From positions 218,156 to 282,155 of the forward strand of contig JANPWX010000346.1 in the NCBI GenBank assembly GCA_024734555.1: a stretch of 64,000 bases of DNA, written 5' to 3'. The DNA is from Trochalopteron elliotii (lineage: Eukaryota > Chordata > Aves > Passeriformes > Leiothrichidae). The translations under genes and the position numbers were made by a program. A model generated the notes under the pieces. The model was not told the DNA's origin, did not search any database, and was given only the letters and a program-made list of their open reading frames with translations. Positions 36,579 through 61,800 of this stretch are shown here, piece by piece; position 1 is the first letter of the stretch, and each line of letters begins with the position of its first letter.

Positions 36579-37229
36579 GGCGGTGGTGATGAAGCCAGTT
36601 GGGTGAAATGACTGACCAGGCTACAAGCCCACAGTTAAAATGTGGTGGAAGGAGTGCCAATCCTGCCTTGAGTGGAAGTAGCCAGGGCAGCACCATGCCT
36701 GTCCCAGCCCCAGCCTTTTCAGCTCCAGGCTCTTTCCTATCTCCTCGTGCACAAATTTATTCACTGCTTTATTCACTGCTTGCTCCTAAGAAGCTGACCC
36801 TGCACACTGCTCCCCCAGGCAGGGCTTGTGCTGCAGCTGGATCTGCCTGTGCAGGGCTGGGGCACCGGGCTGTCTGCACACTGCCAGCTCTGGTGCCATC
36901 ATTCCAGGTGACTTGTCCCCCAGCCATGTACCTGCCCATTCCTCCTGCAGCTTCCCAAGGGATAGACCTGCAGTCTGCCAGCCTTGCCAGCCACCTCTGT
37001 ACCCTCTGCCCAGAGACAGCCCCCACCTCTGCAGATCATTTGCACAGACACTTAATGAGTGTTTAATTCAGCCTGTGCTGCAGGTAGCACAGGGACAGCC
37101 AGGGGCCCAGAGGCCAGGAGATGCCTTCCCTGCTCTGGGTCTTGTTTCTCCCTTCCCTGACTTAATCGGCTCATTAAGTGCCAATTTGACCTCCCCACCT
37201 TCAGATGTCTCCAGTCTCCACTGGTAAAT

Positions 37230-37600
37230 AGATTTGTGCGTCTCCAGCGGAAACCTCCGGAGCTGAGCCTGCTCTTGGAGCAGGCGGCTGCACAGCGAGC
37301 GGGGGCGATGCTCGGGCTCGCCGTGAGCGCGGCCCCGCGGCCACCGAGCTGGAGCCAAGCCAGTGCTGAACGGGAACGAGACTCCCTCCCAAAAGACACG
37401 GGGAGCTGCAGGTAGTTGGAAGCCGCAGGCGCCGGCACCGTGCCCATGGTGCAGCGGGGATGCACCGAGCAGGAGGTGACCCTGCCCTCCTGTCGCAGCT
37501 TTGTCACTGCCTCGGTGTGGGACTGCAGCAAGTCCCTGCCCATCTGCTCGCTGCCTTCGCCTCGGAGCCAGGATGAGTGTGAGCGTGTGCGTGAACACGG
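37230..37600. promoter_or_regulatory. CpG island of unknown assignment
   Basis: A compact CpG-dense block (for example GCGAGCGGGGGCGATGC and GAGCGCGGCCCCGCGG) stands out from low-CpG flanks. It lies about 0.6 kb downstream, in the transcription sense, of the PRCD first coding exon. It could be an unannotated promoter, an intragenic PRCD element or an enhancer. No TATA box or recognisable exon was seen. Confidence 0.5.
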
Positions 37601-38197
37601 AGCGCAGCGCAACAGGGTGCGGGGTGGTCGCTGCTGGCTCTTCTCAGAGCCAACATTTAGCTGATGCTCTCAAGCATTCCACATAGCCAGACACTCATCC
37701 AAGCTCCCAGAACCGCGAGGATGCAGCAGGACCTCCCCAGGGCTGTTTAACACCAGCTGAGTTTCAGTGTCAGCCTGGTGATGTCCCCACAGCTGAAATC
37801 ACTGCTCCATCTCCTCCCAAGGTGAGGCATGAAGGCAGTCAGGCAGCCAGGCTGCAGGACTGCTCCATTTGGGAAACACCTTGATCAGTACATGTAAAAG
37901 CATCCCAGTGGTTCATCCCTTTGCACCAGACAAACAGGGGGACCAGTCCTGCATTTCCTCCTTACTGGTGCACTGGAGAGGAGGAGAGAGCCCATCACAG
38001 AAAGCTCCTCTCCACCCAACTCGAGCGAATGTCTCCTGGTGTCACCCAGAGAACCAAAACCAGAAGGAACCCAAATATCTCCATGAATACAACATAGGTT
38101 GAGGAGTGAGATCCTCCACCCCAGGCCCTCCCTCACCCTTCCATCCCCAGCCCCAGAGCCCTGAGGGGACAGGAGGGGGACAGGAGAGGACACGTAC

Positions 38198-38271
38198 GGT
38201 TCGACTTTGTTGCAGAAGCGGCGCCGGAGCAGGAGGACCAGTGGACCCAGGATCAGGATGGTGGTGCACAT
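38198..38271 (-). CDS. PRCD: PRCD first coding exon (photoreceptor disc component)
   Basis: On the minus strand ATG (38271-38269) opens MCTTILILGPLVLLLRRRF, then CNKVEP, and ends in phase 2 at a donor GTACGT (38197-38192). PRCD is a very small protein (54 aa in mammals) of rod outer-segment discs; mutations cause progressive rod-cone degeneration in dogs and retinitis pigmentosa in people. The diagnostic features are all present: the MCTT start with Cys2 (the palmitoylation site in mammals), a single hydrophobic helix at residues 5-15, the RRRF basic stop-transfer cluster at 16-19, and the N-K/R-V-x-P that follows. Position between SNHG16 and CYGB matches mammalian synteny and strand. A second cysteine at 20 sits right after the basic cluster. 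The remaining roughly 29 residues should lie at lower coordinates but were not found. Reading on past the donor gives a spurious longer frame. Confidence 0.85.
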
Positions 38272-41200
38272 GGTGCTTCCTCCATCACCACCAGTGCCCA
38301 CAGCCCTTCAGATCCCTCTGGAGGCACTGCTCAGCTGTGCCAGGGCTGTCATATGTGCCTGGCTGGCCTGCCACCCCAGCTCATGGGCACTTCTCCCCAG
38401 CAGCCACCTGAAAGCTCTCAGGGAAGGTTTTAGGAGGAATTAAGGCAGGATCAGATGTATTTAAGAGGCAGCAAATGAGGACGCTCTCCTCTGACCTCTG
38501 GATGGGAGGGAGCCCCAGAGCTGGTCTGTGACCCCTTGAGCATTTAATTGGTTTTGGTATGTGGTGCCCCTGCCCTGGCTGGTCCCAGCCCTGCACCTTG
38601 GTCAGGTGGGTGCTGGGGGTGACGTGTCATGGACCAGCCCAGTTACCATTTCATCCACACCATGGCACCCCCAGTCTGTCTTCCTGCTCCCACCACACAG
38701 CACCAGGGCTGGGTGCTCCCCTCTTCTTCCCCCTTTCCTGTGTGCCTCCTTCCTCTCTGTGCCCACCTTCCCCTGCTCCTCTCTTTCCCTCCAGCTCCTC
38801 CTGCCAGACCTGCCTCAACCCGCTCCCCCCGTTCCTGGCTCCAGTAATCTGACAGGCTCAGATCTGCCTGTAATTCCCTGTGGACTCGTCTCAGCCAGCT
38901 GATCCCAAGACCTTGTCTGCATCCTTTCCTCATCCGGGCTGGGTTTGCCTCCTCCTCCCTGCTCTTCCATGGCTCAGCAGCACACACACCTTTCTTCACA
39001 GAGCTGCTCTCTCTGGCCCTGTCCTCTCCCCCAGATGTCCTTGCCCATCCCATTCTCTTGCCAGGGAAGCCTTTCCCTCCACTCTAAGCTCCATGGGCAG
39101 TGAATCACCTTCACTGCCCGTGAAGGCCAGGAATCACATCTTGTTCCAGCTCAGCCCTTTGCAAAGCAGAACATGTTCTGGAATGACTTTGTGGGTTTAG
39201 GTTAAAGAGAACAACTGGGAAGCACCTCTGCAGGAGGGGCAGGGGGAAGACAGCAGAGTGTGCCATGTAGATCTGTGGACACACATATGAGGCTTGATGG
39301 TGGTGATGGTGCTCACCTGGAGAACAGCCCCGGAGCAGGCAGAGAGCTGCAGACACTGGCTGTGGGGTTTTGCCCCCAGGTGGGCTTTTGCCATGAGGGT
39401 CCACCAGTGAATGCTCTCTGCCCCCACCCCCAACACTGCCTGTCCCACATGGACACCGTGGCAATGTGCTCTGATCCATGGAGGCTAACACTGTTGCTCA
39501 TCAAAGCTGGGATGTGTCTTCCTCTGGGGCTGTGCACACAGCCTTGAGGGTTCTCCCCATGCCCAGCTCCATTTTGGCCCCAGGGCATGAGACAGGAGCT
39601 GACATGGGATGGATATTGGCCTCAGCAGGGCAGCTGAGAAAACCCCCAGTCTGGGCATTCCCATCACTCAGACAGAAAACAGATTCCTCCTGCAAAAGGG
39701 ATTTGAAACCAGAACCAAACCCAAGCAACCTGGATGGGTCCGGGTTCATTGAGTTTTTGGGTCTGAAGGAAAGCAAAACTGAGCTTTCCTGGAAGCCTGG
39801 CTTTCCATCTCCATCCAGCCAGGCCAGAGATGCCCCCTAAGTCCAGCCATGGCAGGGGCCTGGGACAGCTATGGTTAATTCTCTCCTGGTGGACATGTCC
39901 TCTCAAAGTATTCCAAGCCCTGAAAACAACAGTCTCAAGCAGCACTTGAAATGTCAGTAAAACCAAATTCCTCTAAGGTTATCCAGTAAACAGGCCCCAT
40001 TCCTGACATTGGGGGTCGGCCGGGAGCAAAGGGGACGGACCTGACCTTGTTCCTGGCAGCAGCAGGATGGGAAACCTTTGTGAGAGTGGTGGAGGAAACA
40101 TCCCAAGAGTGTCCTGGAGCCAGATGGAGACAAGAGTGAATAATTCCTTCCTGAGGGAGGGTGCGGAGCTGCCTTACGCAAGGCACCGGGGAGCATGGGG
40201 GGTGGCCAAGCCCCGTGTCCCAGCCAGCCCCCCTGAGCCCCCAGGACCATGGCCCGGTATGCTGGGAAGTCACTGGAGCCAAACAAACAGTGGCTTCTGG
40301 CTAAGCTGAAGCCCAAGAGGCTGGAAGGACCTTCTTTTCCCTGGCAATCTGCAGCCTGGGTTTCATAATCCCTGGGAGGATGTTGCTGCTTGTAAAACTC
40401 TTCTCCCCTCACCGAGACCCAGCCAGGCTGACACCAGCAAAGTCCCCATCCTTGCACCCCAGATGCTGCCTGAGGCCCTGAGCTTTCTCCTTCAGGGACT
40501 AGTTTATAACCACACAGCCCCCCCTAACCAAACAGGGCATCATCACTGGGCTGCTCAAACATTCCCCTGTGGGCACGAGCCCTGGGTGCCCCCCGAGTGT
40601 GAAAAGCAGCCCAGTGCAGCAGGCAATGCCTGAGTGCTGACCCCTGCACTCACTTGGGTGACCTCTGCAATGCAAAACACATCTTCTGGAATCGATTGAC
40701 TTTGGCACTGAGGTCACTGGGTGACCTTGGCAGCTAAAACTTGCCCCCCATGCGGGAACGTATCACCTCCAAACACTCTTGATTGATGCTGAGAGGTGCT
40801 TGGTTCAAAGGCAAGGTAATGTGAGCAGATTAGTTAATGCTTCTTGCCCTGGCCCTTGAGAGCAGAGCTGAAATGACAGGGCAGGCAATGGGTTTTGAAG
40901 GCTTTTCTTTTTGAGATATGAATCAATGAAGCTGTACAAGGAGCATGGATAATGTGATCAGAATAAAAATCAGGGCTTGTCTTTGAACCAGAGTGAAGTC
41001 CCTGACGGTGTTTACTTCATGTCCTGGTACCAAATGTGAGATGATATGAATACATTAGCTTATTGGCTTTCCTGAGCAACCCCTGCCATGCTCAGACCAG
41101 CTTCAGGAAGGAAAAGAACAGCAAAGAGAATCAGTTTGGAAGTGTTGACTTGTTTCCCAATAACCCTGTCACCCCTGCTTAGCAGTGAAGGGTCTGGCTG

Positions 41201-44200
41201 TGACAGGGGCTGTGCTCCAGGGGAGAAGAGCTGGGCACTGGGGGTGAAGGGGAAGGTGCTGACACCAGAGGCTGTTCAGGATCTGGGGAAGTTTACCAGC
41301 TGGCTAATGCCTTGTTCATGAAGCCCTGTGGTTCTGGATCTGTCATATGCTTCCTGAGTGTCTCTTGCTTCATCTCGCCCAGTTGCATCACAAGTTTCAG
41401 TTTCTTCAAATCCCAGTGTGGACCTGGAAGTTTTTGCAACATTCCCAGCCCTGGAACAGGTTGGTCTGGGTTGGAAGTGTTCTCCAGGGTTGTCTTGGTA
41501 GTGTCTCACTCTGCCCTGCCCTGCCCTGTCCTGTCCTGACAGAGAGCCCTGGGCAGCACCAGCCCTGCTCCCAGGGTTCCTTTCTTCCTATTCCCCTGGA
41601 TTTCCTAATCCTTGGGGGTTTTTAGATTGTGTGGGCTGGTAGGGATTTTTTGGGGAAGAAGCCAGAAAAGCTGTCATAAGGTTTAAGGTCATAGGGAGGT
41701 TGTGCTGTCCCCAGCACACCCAGTGCCTTCACCCTGCCTGCTGCTGCCAAGGGTCCTCATCCCATACTCCTTTCCCAGGCATCACCTCAGTGCCCCTGCT
41801 GTCCCAGTGCCCAGCATCCCACACCTTCCTGCTCCCACATGTGGGGGTGGTGAGCTGAGATTGGAGTGGCCACAGGGTTTGGGGTCCCCTCTGGGAGCTG
41901 GGGGCTTGGGGCAGGGTGCCACTGGAAGGTTTGCTCTGGTGGCACCTCAGGCTGTATAAAGCCACACTCGTTGGACTTAGACCCCAGAGCAGAGGAACCC
42001 TGTTCCCGTGTAAGAAGGGGCCGGTGGTCTGAGCACATTCCCCACAGCTCCGGCAGCACCGCCTGCAGGCTGGATTCCATCAGCAGAGGAATGTCTGCTC
42101 CCGGCTTTGCCCCTCACCGCAGCCCGGGTATCACAGAGCTGCCCAGGGCTGGGAACGGACAGCAGCTCCCGTCATTGTAACTTTTCTGGCACATCTCTTC
42201 CCAGCCAAGCTGAAGACATGGAACTGGGGAAATCCCAGTTTCTCGGTACTTCAAGTCTTTCCGAGTAAATTGGTGACAAAGCCTTCCAGCAATGTGAACA
42301 GTGACGGTGTGATTCAACGGGGATCACCCCCGCCTTGGGATGGAGATTCAGGCAGCAATCCAACCCCAGCTGGATCAGGGGCAGGGGGTGTCCTGCTGCC
42401 TGCAGCCCCTTTTGTTCTCCAGCCTGATCCTGCAGAGACAGCTCAGCCACAGGTACTGCTGGCACAGAGCTGGAGCATCAGGATTGCACACGGGTCTCCT
42501 GGGATCAGAGAAGCTGGGGGAAGGAAACCTGCAATAAGTGCAGAGGATTTATACAGGCTTTAGGCTAAATCCTTCCCTCCCTGGGTAGCAGCACTGCAAA
42601 GTCAATTCCTAAAGTCTTGTTATTCCTTTTCAGGCCGGGAGTTTGCAGTTGGCAGCAGGGCTGTATTAGGAAAGGGGGGAGAGAGGCCTGGCCTGCTGAG
42701 GGCATTGCTGGGTGAGCTGGGCTGGCAACCAGAAGCTTTGTTTCAGCAAAGGTCAGGGTGACAATCCAATATCTCCAGGTCAGATACTGCAGCAGCCTGG
42801 AATGGCTCTGGGAGGAGAATAAAGGAGGAACACCCAACCTGGCATGCACCACACTAGTGCCTTTGGCTTTATTCCACTCAGAATCCCAGGACTGCTCCTG
42901 TTCTGGCCAGGTTGATGTCTTGAGGTTCTGGAATCCCAGCAGGTCACCAAGACCTTGGGCAGCTCCTGCAGGTCCTTCCCAAAGCACTCCCTAATAGATC
43001 TCACGTGGTGTCTTCCTGGGACCACCCCAAGGAAGTGGGGTGGTCCCCACCACCCCAAGACACCTTCTGGTGTCTGCCAGAAGGTCCCAGGGAGCTGATA
43101 TTGCAAAGGACACAAGAAGTGACCTTTTATTCTCCAGGAACTAAATAACAAGGCTGTCCCCATGCACCAGGAAGGGTGGACACAGACCTGAAGGTCTGGA
43201 TTTGGGGTGTCTGCCTTCGGCCCAGAGACAGTGGGGAAGTCAAAGGTGGGGATCTGCCATCATCCACATCCCACATGCTGTGGAGCTGAAGTCTTGGGTT
43301 TTTTTGCCTTCACCTCCCACTCAAGGATTAGGAGCCAAGTACATTTCTCATTGCACCCAGCACATGAGAGGAGGAGAGGCAACGTGGGAGGGCACGGGAG
43401 GAGTGGGAGAAGCCGTCAGCAGGTGGGTACAGACCCCTCAGGACCATGGCATGCCACAAACAGAGGCTTGGAGGGCCTGGAAACCTATCCTCACCTTCTG
43501 CAGCTGGGATGAAGGATGGCTTGAACAAGCACTTGATCTCTTCCTGCTGTGCAGAAGCTCTGGAAGAAGCAGGTTCAGGCTCAGCAGGGACAAGGCACCA
43601 CAGTGTCACCCCATCACAGGGACAGGTCCACAGGAAGGAGATGGAAAGCAGGAGGGCTGTGATGCTCAGCTGGTGAGAGGAGAGGGATCAGGGTGTTGAA
43701 TCAGGATCAGAGAGAGATGCATTGATTTCTTCGGCACAGATTATGCAGCCTGACCCCATCTCAGTCTCTGCACTGGCCATGGGGACCAAGTTCTCTGTTC
43801 CCCTCCTGAGCCCCATGGTCCTGGGCTGCCCCCCAGCTCTCCTCTGGGCCAGCAGGCAGCAATGGTGTCAGTGCAGCATCTTTCTCCTTCTGGAACAAGT
43901 CGCCTCCTAACCCCAAGCCCTTGAGAGCAACAGTCATGGGAAACCATGGAAACGGGTGGCAGGCACGTGACAGCGTGTGCCTGCACTCCTGCCCTTGATT
44001 TATGTCCCATGTCTGGGACGAGATGCAGAAATGCAGGGCTGTTGGGATCAGTCAGGGTTTTGAGGCAGCAGAGAATCACCACTGCTTTACTCCCCATCTC
44101 CTTTTGTGGAGCAGGATGGCACATGGGAACGGGGCTGGGCTCCTGCCAGGGCCAGACATGATGAGCCCAGAGAGGGAGGCAGAAACATGGAAAAGGCTGG

Positions 44201-45900
44201 GGGCTTTCTCACTTACTTTTCTAATGTTTTCTAATATTTAAATATTTTTAAATGGAGACTTTTGAGCCCAGATTTTTGAGCCCATACATTTTGACTCCTG
44301 GTGCCAGGGAGTGAGGAAAAGCACCTGCTGCACCCAGGAACCACATGTCAGGCTGTGAGCCTGGGGTGGACTGTGACACCAAAGCTCAAAGATTTCTTTT
44401 CCTTAAACACAAAGCAAGTGATAACCAACACTTGGCCCAGGTTATCCCCCCAGTGTTCATATTGGTCAGTATTTGATTTTTCCCCTTTTTGAAAGCACTT
44501 GCACTGCATTGCAATTTTGCTCTGGGTTTAAGCTGGGTCTCTCTGGGTTTAAGCTAAGTCTAAAGCACCTTTTCCTCAGCACCTCAAGGGAAGGTGATAA
44601 GCGTGGCTGTGCCACCCCAGGTCCAGAGGGGTTTCTCTGGTGGCCTGGTGACTACCTGGGGACATTTGTCGTTAATGTTTGAGCTGGGGTTCATGGCTGT
44701 TCGTGCCACTGGCTAATGGGCACAAGGCAAATCCAGACTTGGTGAAAATCTGATGATTCAGCAGCTGGTGGTGGTGTTATTGAACAATTCCTGACCTCTG
44801 GCCGGGTCAGGCTGGCCTCACTGCTCTGTTGTCACACTGGTGGGTCCAGCAGCTCACAGCTGAGCTCTGCTCTCAACCCAAGGGGCTCGTGGATGTGTGG
44901 GGCTCCCAGTCTGTCCCAGCACATGTTCCCTGGGGGACCCACAGTGGGGGATCTGTGGGCAGTGTGTTCTCCACCAGCTCTCATTAGCTCTGCAAGAGCA
45001 AATTTGCTGACACCACCAGTCTGGCGGCTGCTAACGGGGAGGTGGCCAAGGCTTGTTTGGAAGAGAAATACAGCAAAAAAGCCTCCACAGCTCTGCAGTA
45101 ACAAAGCTCCAGCCCCTCAAGGGTCTCAGCCACTCCCCAGGCTGTCAGAGCGGCACCCGCAGCCCGTCTGTCCGTCAGTCTGTCCGTCTGCCCTGGCAGG
45201 GTGCGCAGGCTGCGGGGCACACTCGCTGCTCCGCTGGTCTCTGATCCCCCCCTGGGGGACTCGCGGTTATTACAAGTCCCCGTAGGATTTTCCTGCTCTC
45301 TGTGCAAATGGACTGTGCTGTGGGTTTAACGTGCCGGATTGTTAGGGAGCTGGGAATGGCATTTGGGTAAAAACCAGCCCCAAAAGCACACCCACGAAGG
45401 CGGCGGGAAGCCTGGAGTGGAGGTGTTCCCTGCCAAGGCGCTGCCAGGAGCGATGCAACCGACAATACCTTCATTTCACAAGCACCTTAACTCTGGATCC
45501 CTTTCAGCTGGGTCCTGCCACAAGAAGGGAAAGCAAAATCTCAGCATTAAAAAAGTCCCTATGGGACAGACCATGATCTCTTTTGGGGGACAGAGAGATT
45601 CTCACGGTGGGGAAAGCCTCGTGCTCCCCTCTCAACCCGGCCCTCTTTGCAGCCCAAGAATTGGAGGTGAGGGGTCTGACCTTCCAAAAACACCACCTCC
45701 GGCAAAATCAGGGAGTGCAAAGAGCAGAGCCGGGGCAGAACTCGGCGCAGCCAGGGCTTGGGCTAACTTTAACTCAGCACTCTGGATTCTGAATTTCCTC
45801 TGAGCTGTTTATGAAGGGCTGGAAAAAAAAAAACTTCCAGCACTACCTCCCCCCGCCAGCCCCGTCCTGATGTTGCCCAGAACATCTCTCTCATCCCTCC
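38272..45900. other. PRCD-CYGB intergenic interval (divergent genes)
   Basis: PRCD (minus) and CYGB (plus) are transcribed away from each other, so this 7.6 kb contains both 5' regions. I see no additional exon. Notable local structure is the pair of hairpins near 43018-43084 and a short CTGCC repeat near 41515-41535. Confidence 0.5.
43018..43084. repeat. Two adjacent perfect inverted repeats
   Basis: GGGACCACCCC (43018-43028), spacer AAGGAAGT, then GGGGTGGTCCC (43037-43047) form an 11-bp stem. Shortly after, CCTTCTGG, spacer TGTCTG, then CCAGAAGG form an 8-bp stem. Function unknown. Confidence 0.8.
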
Positions 45901-45906
45901 CTTTCA

Positions 45907-45995
45907 GGGAGGAAAAAAAAAAAAAGAAAAAAAAAAAAGGGAAGGAGGGAGGAGTGGGAGAGAGGAGGAGAGAGGAGGAGAGAGGGAGAAAGTGA
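45907..45995. repeat. Polypurine tract upstream of CYGB
   Basis: About 85 bases made almost only of A and G: an A-rich half followed by GGGAAGGAGGGAGGAG and repeats of GAGAGGAG. It lies about 400 bases before the CYGB ATG. Such mirror-like polypurine runs can adopt triplex (H-DNA) structure, but that is inference. Confidence 0.9.
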
Positions 45996-57891
<11,896 letters not shown>

Positions 57892-58867
57892 GTGCCCAGG
57901 GGGCCACCAGAGGGGCAGGGAGGGCTTCGCTCACCCCAGGACTTCACTCTGGTCTCTTCTCAAGATCTTTGCTGGGTTTGGGGAGCCCGGTAGGGCCAGT
58001 TCTGTCAGCTGCCAAGTCACAATTTGATCTCCACGGGGTTTAAAAACAAACTAAATAAGCCAAAAAAAAAAACCACAGAAGCATGAAGGGTGTGGGTGGG
58101 TCGGGTGAAGCAGTTGCAGGGGACGCTGGAAGGGGATGCAGAGGGCGAGGGGAGAGCACTGGTTGTTGGCTCCATCTTCCTGTCCTGGCCTGTCCATCAC
58201 CACCTCCCAAATCCTGCACCTCACTTGCACCATCTCAAAGCCCCTTGTTCAAGTGCTGCTGCCCTGTTCACTGAGGAACAACACAACCCTCACTTTCCAT
58301 GCAAAGCCCCGAGGTAGACCTGGCTTTGGGGGCACACATGGAGACCTCTGACTGGCACCAAGAACACTTTGCTTTGCACTTTCAGTATCACCTGGCAGGG
58401 TGGCAGGGCTGGCAGCCAGAGCCACTCTGGGTGCCCATCACCCTGTGCTCCAGGTGGGCAGCAGCCCTCACCTCTCCTGTCACCCACAGTCCCTGTCCTT
58501 GGCTGGCTGCTGCAAACCCTCCTGGGCTGGGAGAGAAGCTCTCCCACAGCACCAGAGAGTGGGAAAGGAGGGGGATGCCTTTGGGCTGCCTCCCCTCATG
58601 GCTCGGAGCGTGGTGTGTAGGTGGGATCCCTGTGCCATATGTGGGGAGCTGGTGAGCCCACCCATTGCCCTTCAGCTCCCTGAGGATGGGTTTGGGTGGC
58701 ACATGATGTGCCACTGCCCTGGGAGCTGGTGTGTGCAGGTCTGTCTGCCCAGCTCTGCCCTCTCGGTGAGAAGGGGGATCAGGCTGTGACCAGGAGGAGG
58801 AAAGATGGCACTGACGTATCAGGAGGGATTTCTGGGTATGAGGAAAGGTCCCTTCTCTGTTAAAATT

Positions 58868-58873
58868 AATAAA
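58868..58873 (+). terminator. Proximal CYGB poly(A) signal AATAAA
   Basis: AAAATTAATAAATACCTTG about 980 bases after the CYGB stop. A second AATAAA at 58925-58930 (CCAAATAAAGTGCC) follows. Either could end a 3' UTR of about 1 kb. Confidence 0.5.
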
Positions 58874-61800
58874 TACCTTGTGTGGAGCATATTCCTGCCC
58901 CCGTGGTAAAACTGGGTTCCTCCAAATAAAGTGCCTGGTAGAAATCAGCCCACGCAGGAGTTGTGTCCCTCCTGGGGACAGCAGTGCTCCTGCCTGTGCC
59001 TGACAAAGGCTTCACCCACACCCCCCAAAACGTGGCTGCAGGGCTTGGAACACTCAGCCTGCCTCCAATACCAACTTCTCCTGAATCTCCAGATGAATCT
59101 GCCTGGCTCGTGCCTCAGTTTCCCCTGCAGTTATGAAAAAGGGAGGAGAAGCAGCCCCATTGCCTCCTGCCCACATGTGGTTGGATTTATAAGATTTCTG
59201 GGAACTGAATGGCAAAGGATTGAGGATGAAATGTCAGATGTGCTGGGAAGCTTTGGAATCCTTGCCACCCAATATTTCCCTAAAGGCCTCTGCTATTTTT
59301 AGAGCTCTAGCATTAAGGGCAATGTTATCTGTTGAAGTAGGAGAAGGGTTCCCTTCTGAGATTTCCTCTGGCCTTGCTCCACCGCTGTCCTGGAGAGCTG
59401 GCAGCTTCCTGAGAGAGACCAGCTCCTCTCCTGGATGCCAGCTGGACAGGCAACAAGCCCACAGTTCCAACTGGGATCCCTACAGCCACCTTGGGGACAT
59501 CCCTCCGCTGTGGGGACACTGCTGGAGGGGGCAGTAGTCACACTCCCAGGCTGACCTCCCTCCTCCAGAGCAAACAGACAGACAGAAACTCCTGCTTTGC
59601 TCACCTGTGCTTTTAATCATCCCCAGGAACAGGTTTATTATGTCTCAAAATACCCCCTAGGATTTCAATAATGTCACTACAGCCACTGGCCTTGCAGTTC
59701 TTTCCTTCCTACATCCCACATTACCACTGGTGGAGGGGAGCAGTGGAGCCTGGAGCAATGGCATGTCCTGGGCATTCAGGGAGAGCTGGGTGGCAATAAC
59801 AGCTCGGGCACAGCTGTCCTTGGCACAGCAGCCTGCAAGATCCTGGGGATTGTAAAAGGAAGGGACAGGCACAGGGTGACAAGTGATGCTGATTTGCTCA
59901 TGGGATGGGCTGTCAGTTGGAGTCAGCAGCCCCAAAATCCAGCCCACCAGCCTGCACTGGTGAAGGTGCCAACAGCTGCTGCCTCCAGCTCACACTGGAG
60001 TGTCACAGAGGCTGCTCATCCCTCAAAGGGCTGGGGCAGGGATGGATGGGAAAAACCTGTTCAGCCATTGACTTCCCTCCAGTGCAGGACTGGAGAGGGA
60101 TCACTTGGATCAAGACTGTTAGATGATTGTTGTGTGTGTGCACATCATGGGACTGTGACGAGCACGGCTTTACTGACTCCTGCCAAGGCCTTGAGGCCAG
60201 CAGCACATATTTCTGATGAGTTCATGTACTCCCTGTGCTCTGCGGATGCTGGGCCGGGGACGTTTCCATACAGGGATGTTTCATCTTTAGACAAAATTTG
60301 CACATTAACCTTTGAGGTTAATAATCTCCAGGTGGGAATTTTATTTTTGCAGTGCAAACCCTTCCCCCTCCCTTCCCACAACCAAACCTGGGCTCCCAGT
60401 CCACAGAGAAGCCACTTTGGAGTGTCTGGAAATTCTCCACGGTCATACCTTCATACCCAACCTACCCTTGTGCCTTGGCTTTTGGGGAGCAGCATCAGGG
60501 AGGTCCCCCCCACCTCCCCATTATTAAACAGTGCTTTGGTTTCTCCTTTCCTTTTTTCCATCCCTAGAACAAGCTGACCCGTGGGCTCGTGCGCCCGCAC
60601 GTGTGCATGTGCTGGGCTTGGGGTTTTTTTTCCAGGCACTTTTTCCTAAAGCAGATCCAGATGTGTGCAGCTGCTGTCCCTCGAGGAGCACCCCCTCCAT
60701 CAGCCAAATTGCAGGCCACTCCAATAGATGCAAAGGAAAACATGTTTATTTTTATCAGCTTCATAGGAAGTGACATGAAACACGAGGGCGGCCGGGGCAA
60801 AGCTGGGGAGGGGAGGAGATGGAGATAAAATGAACACCCCCTCTTTGCCGCCCACAGCCAGGGAGGCATTGCTTAAATCCAGGAACATTCTCATCTGGAG
60901 AGAGATGAAGATCAACAGAATAAGGAAAAAGTACCATTCCAGAGTGACAGGGCTGATAAATGCCATGTGGAAGAGCAGAAAGGGGGGCCACATCCTGGTT
61001 CTGTGCGTGGTTCTCTGGCACACACACGTCCATGCACAGCCACTCCCTGTCACTGCCAGCCCATTGCTCCCCCCTGATCCCACCACAGCTGACTGGGGGC
61101 CCCTTTATCCCCATTTTGTTCAGGTCTTGCTCTCTGGAGCTTGACTTTTCACTTCCTGGCACACTTAGGCTGTGCTGACGGCCCTTTGGGCTGAGCTTTG
61201 CTCTCCTTGGTGGTGGCAGGTAGGGACCAACTTGCAAAGTCTTTTCCCCAAAACTCACAGGTGAGAAGCTGAGGCTGAGGGCATCATTGCCAGCACACGC
61301 TGGGGGCTGGCTGGTGTCTCTCCTGCCCTGTGGAGGACCCCTGTCCCCCCACACCCAGCCAACCCCTGGCTCAGTCAGCACCTTGGCATTGTCATCAGGG
61401 CTGGGCTTGGACCTGTGATCCAGGTGGGAAAGCCTTTGTGCCCTCTGCTAGAGGTAGAGAAATGCTGAGTGAGGGGGGATTCAGTGTCCCTGGGGTCCCC
61501 CTTGAGCACCTCATCCTGGCTCTCTTTGGCAGCACCCACCCACATCAACCAACTCTTGTCTCCTGCCCTGAAGCTTCATGTTTGGTCAGAGGGGGTTGAG
61601 CACTGGAGGGAATGGGAGGCACTGGGCTGGGATGGGGCACAAATCTCACCCACCACGTCTCCCCCTCCCATGGCCAACATTCATGGCAGGTTTAGCTCTT
61701 CAGGCACCCAGCTAGAGAGATCCCCCTGCCTCCCCAACACCACCAGAACCCTTACAGGCCTTGTGCCACCAACCTCATCTTCTCTTTAGGGGGGGTGACA

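Noticed and set aside
36375..36611. Frame encoding Ala6 Asp7 from the CTG/GAT repeat
   Set aside because: Simple-repeat translation with no supporting gene structure.
37885..38301. 138-codon minus-strand frame containing the PRCD exon
   Set aside because: Residues after CNKVEP lie beyond a good splice donor and are intronic; the in-frame Met upstream of MCTT is not conserved.
60830..61144. Plus-strand frame MNTPSLPPTAREALLKSR downstream of CYGB
   Set aside because: No splice sites or homology; it lies in the presumed CYGB 3' UTR or flank.
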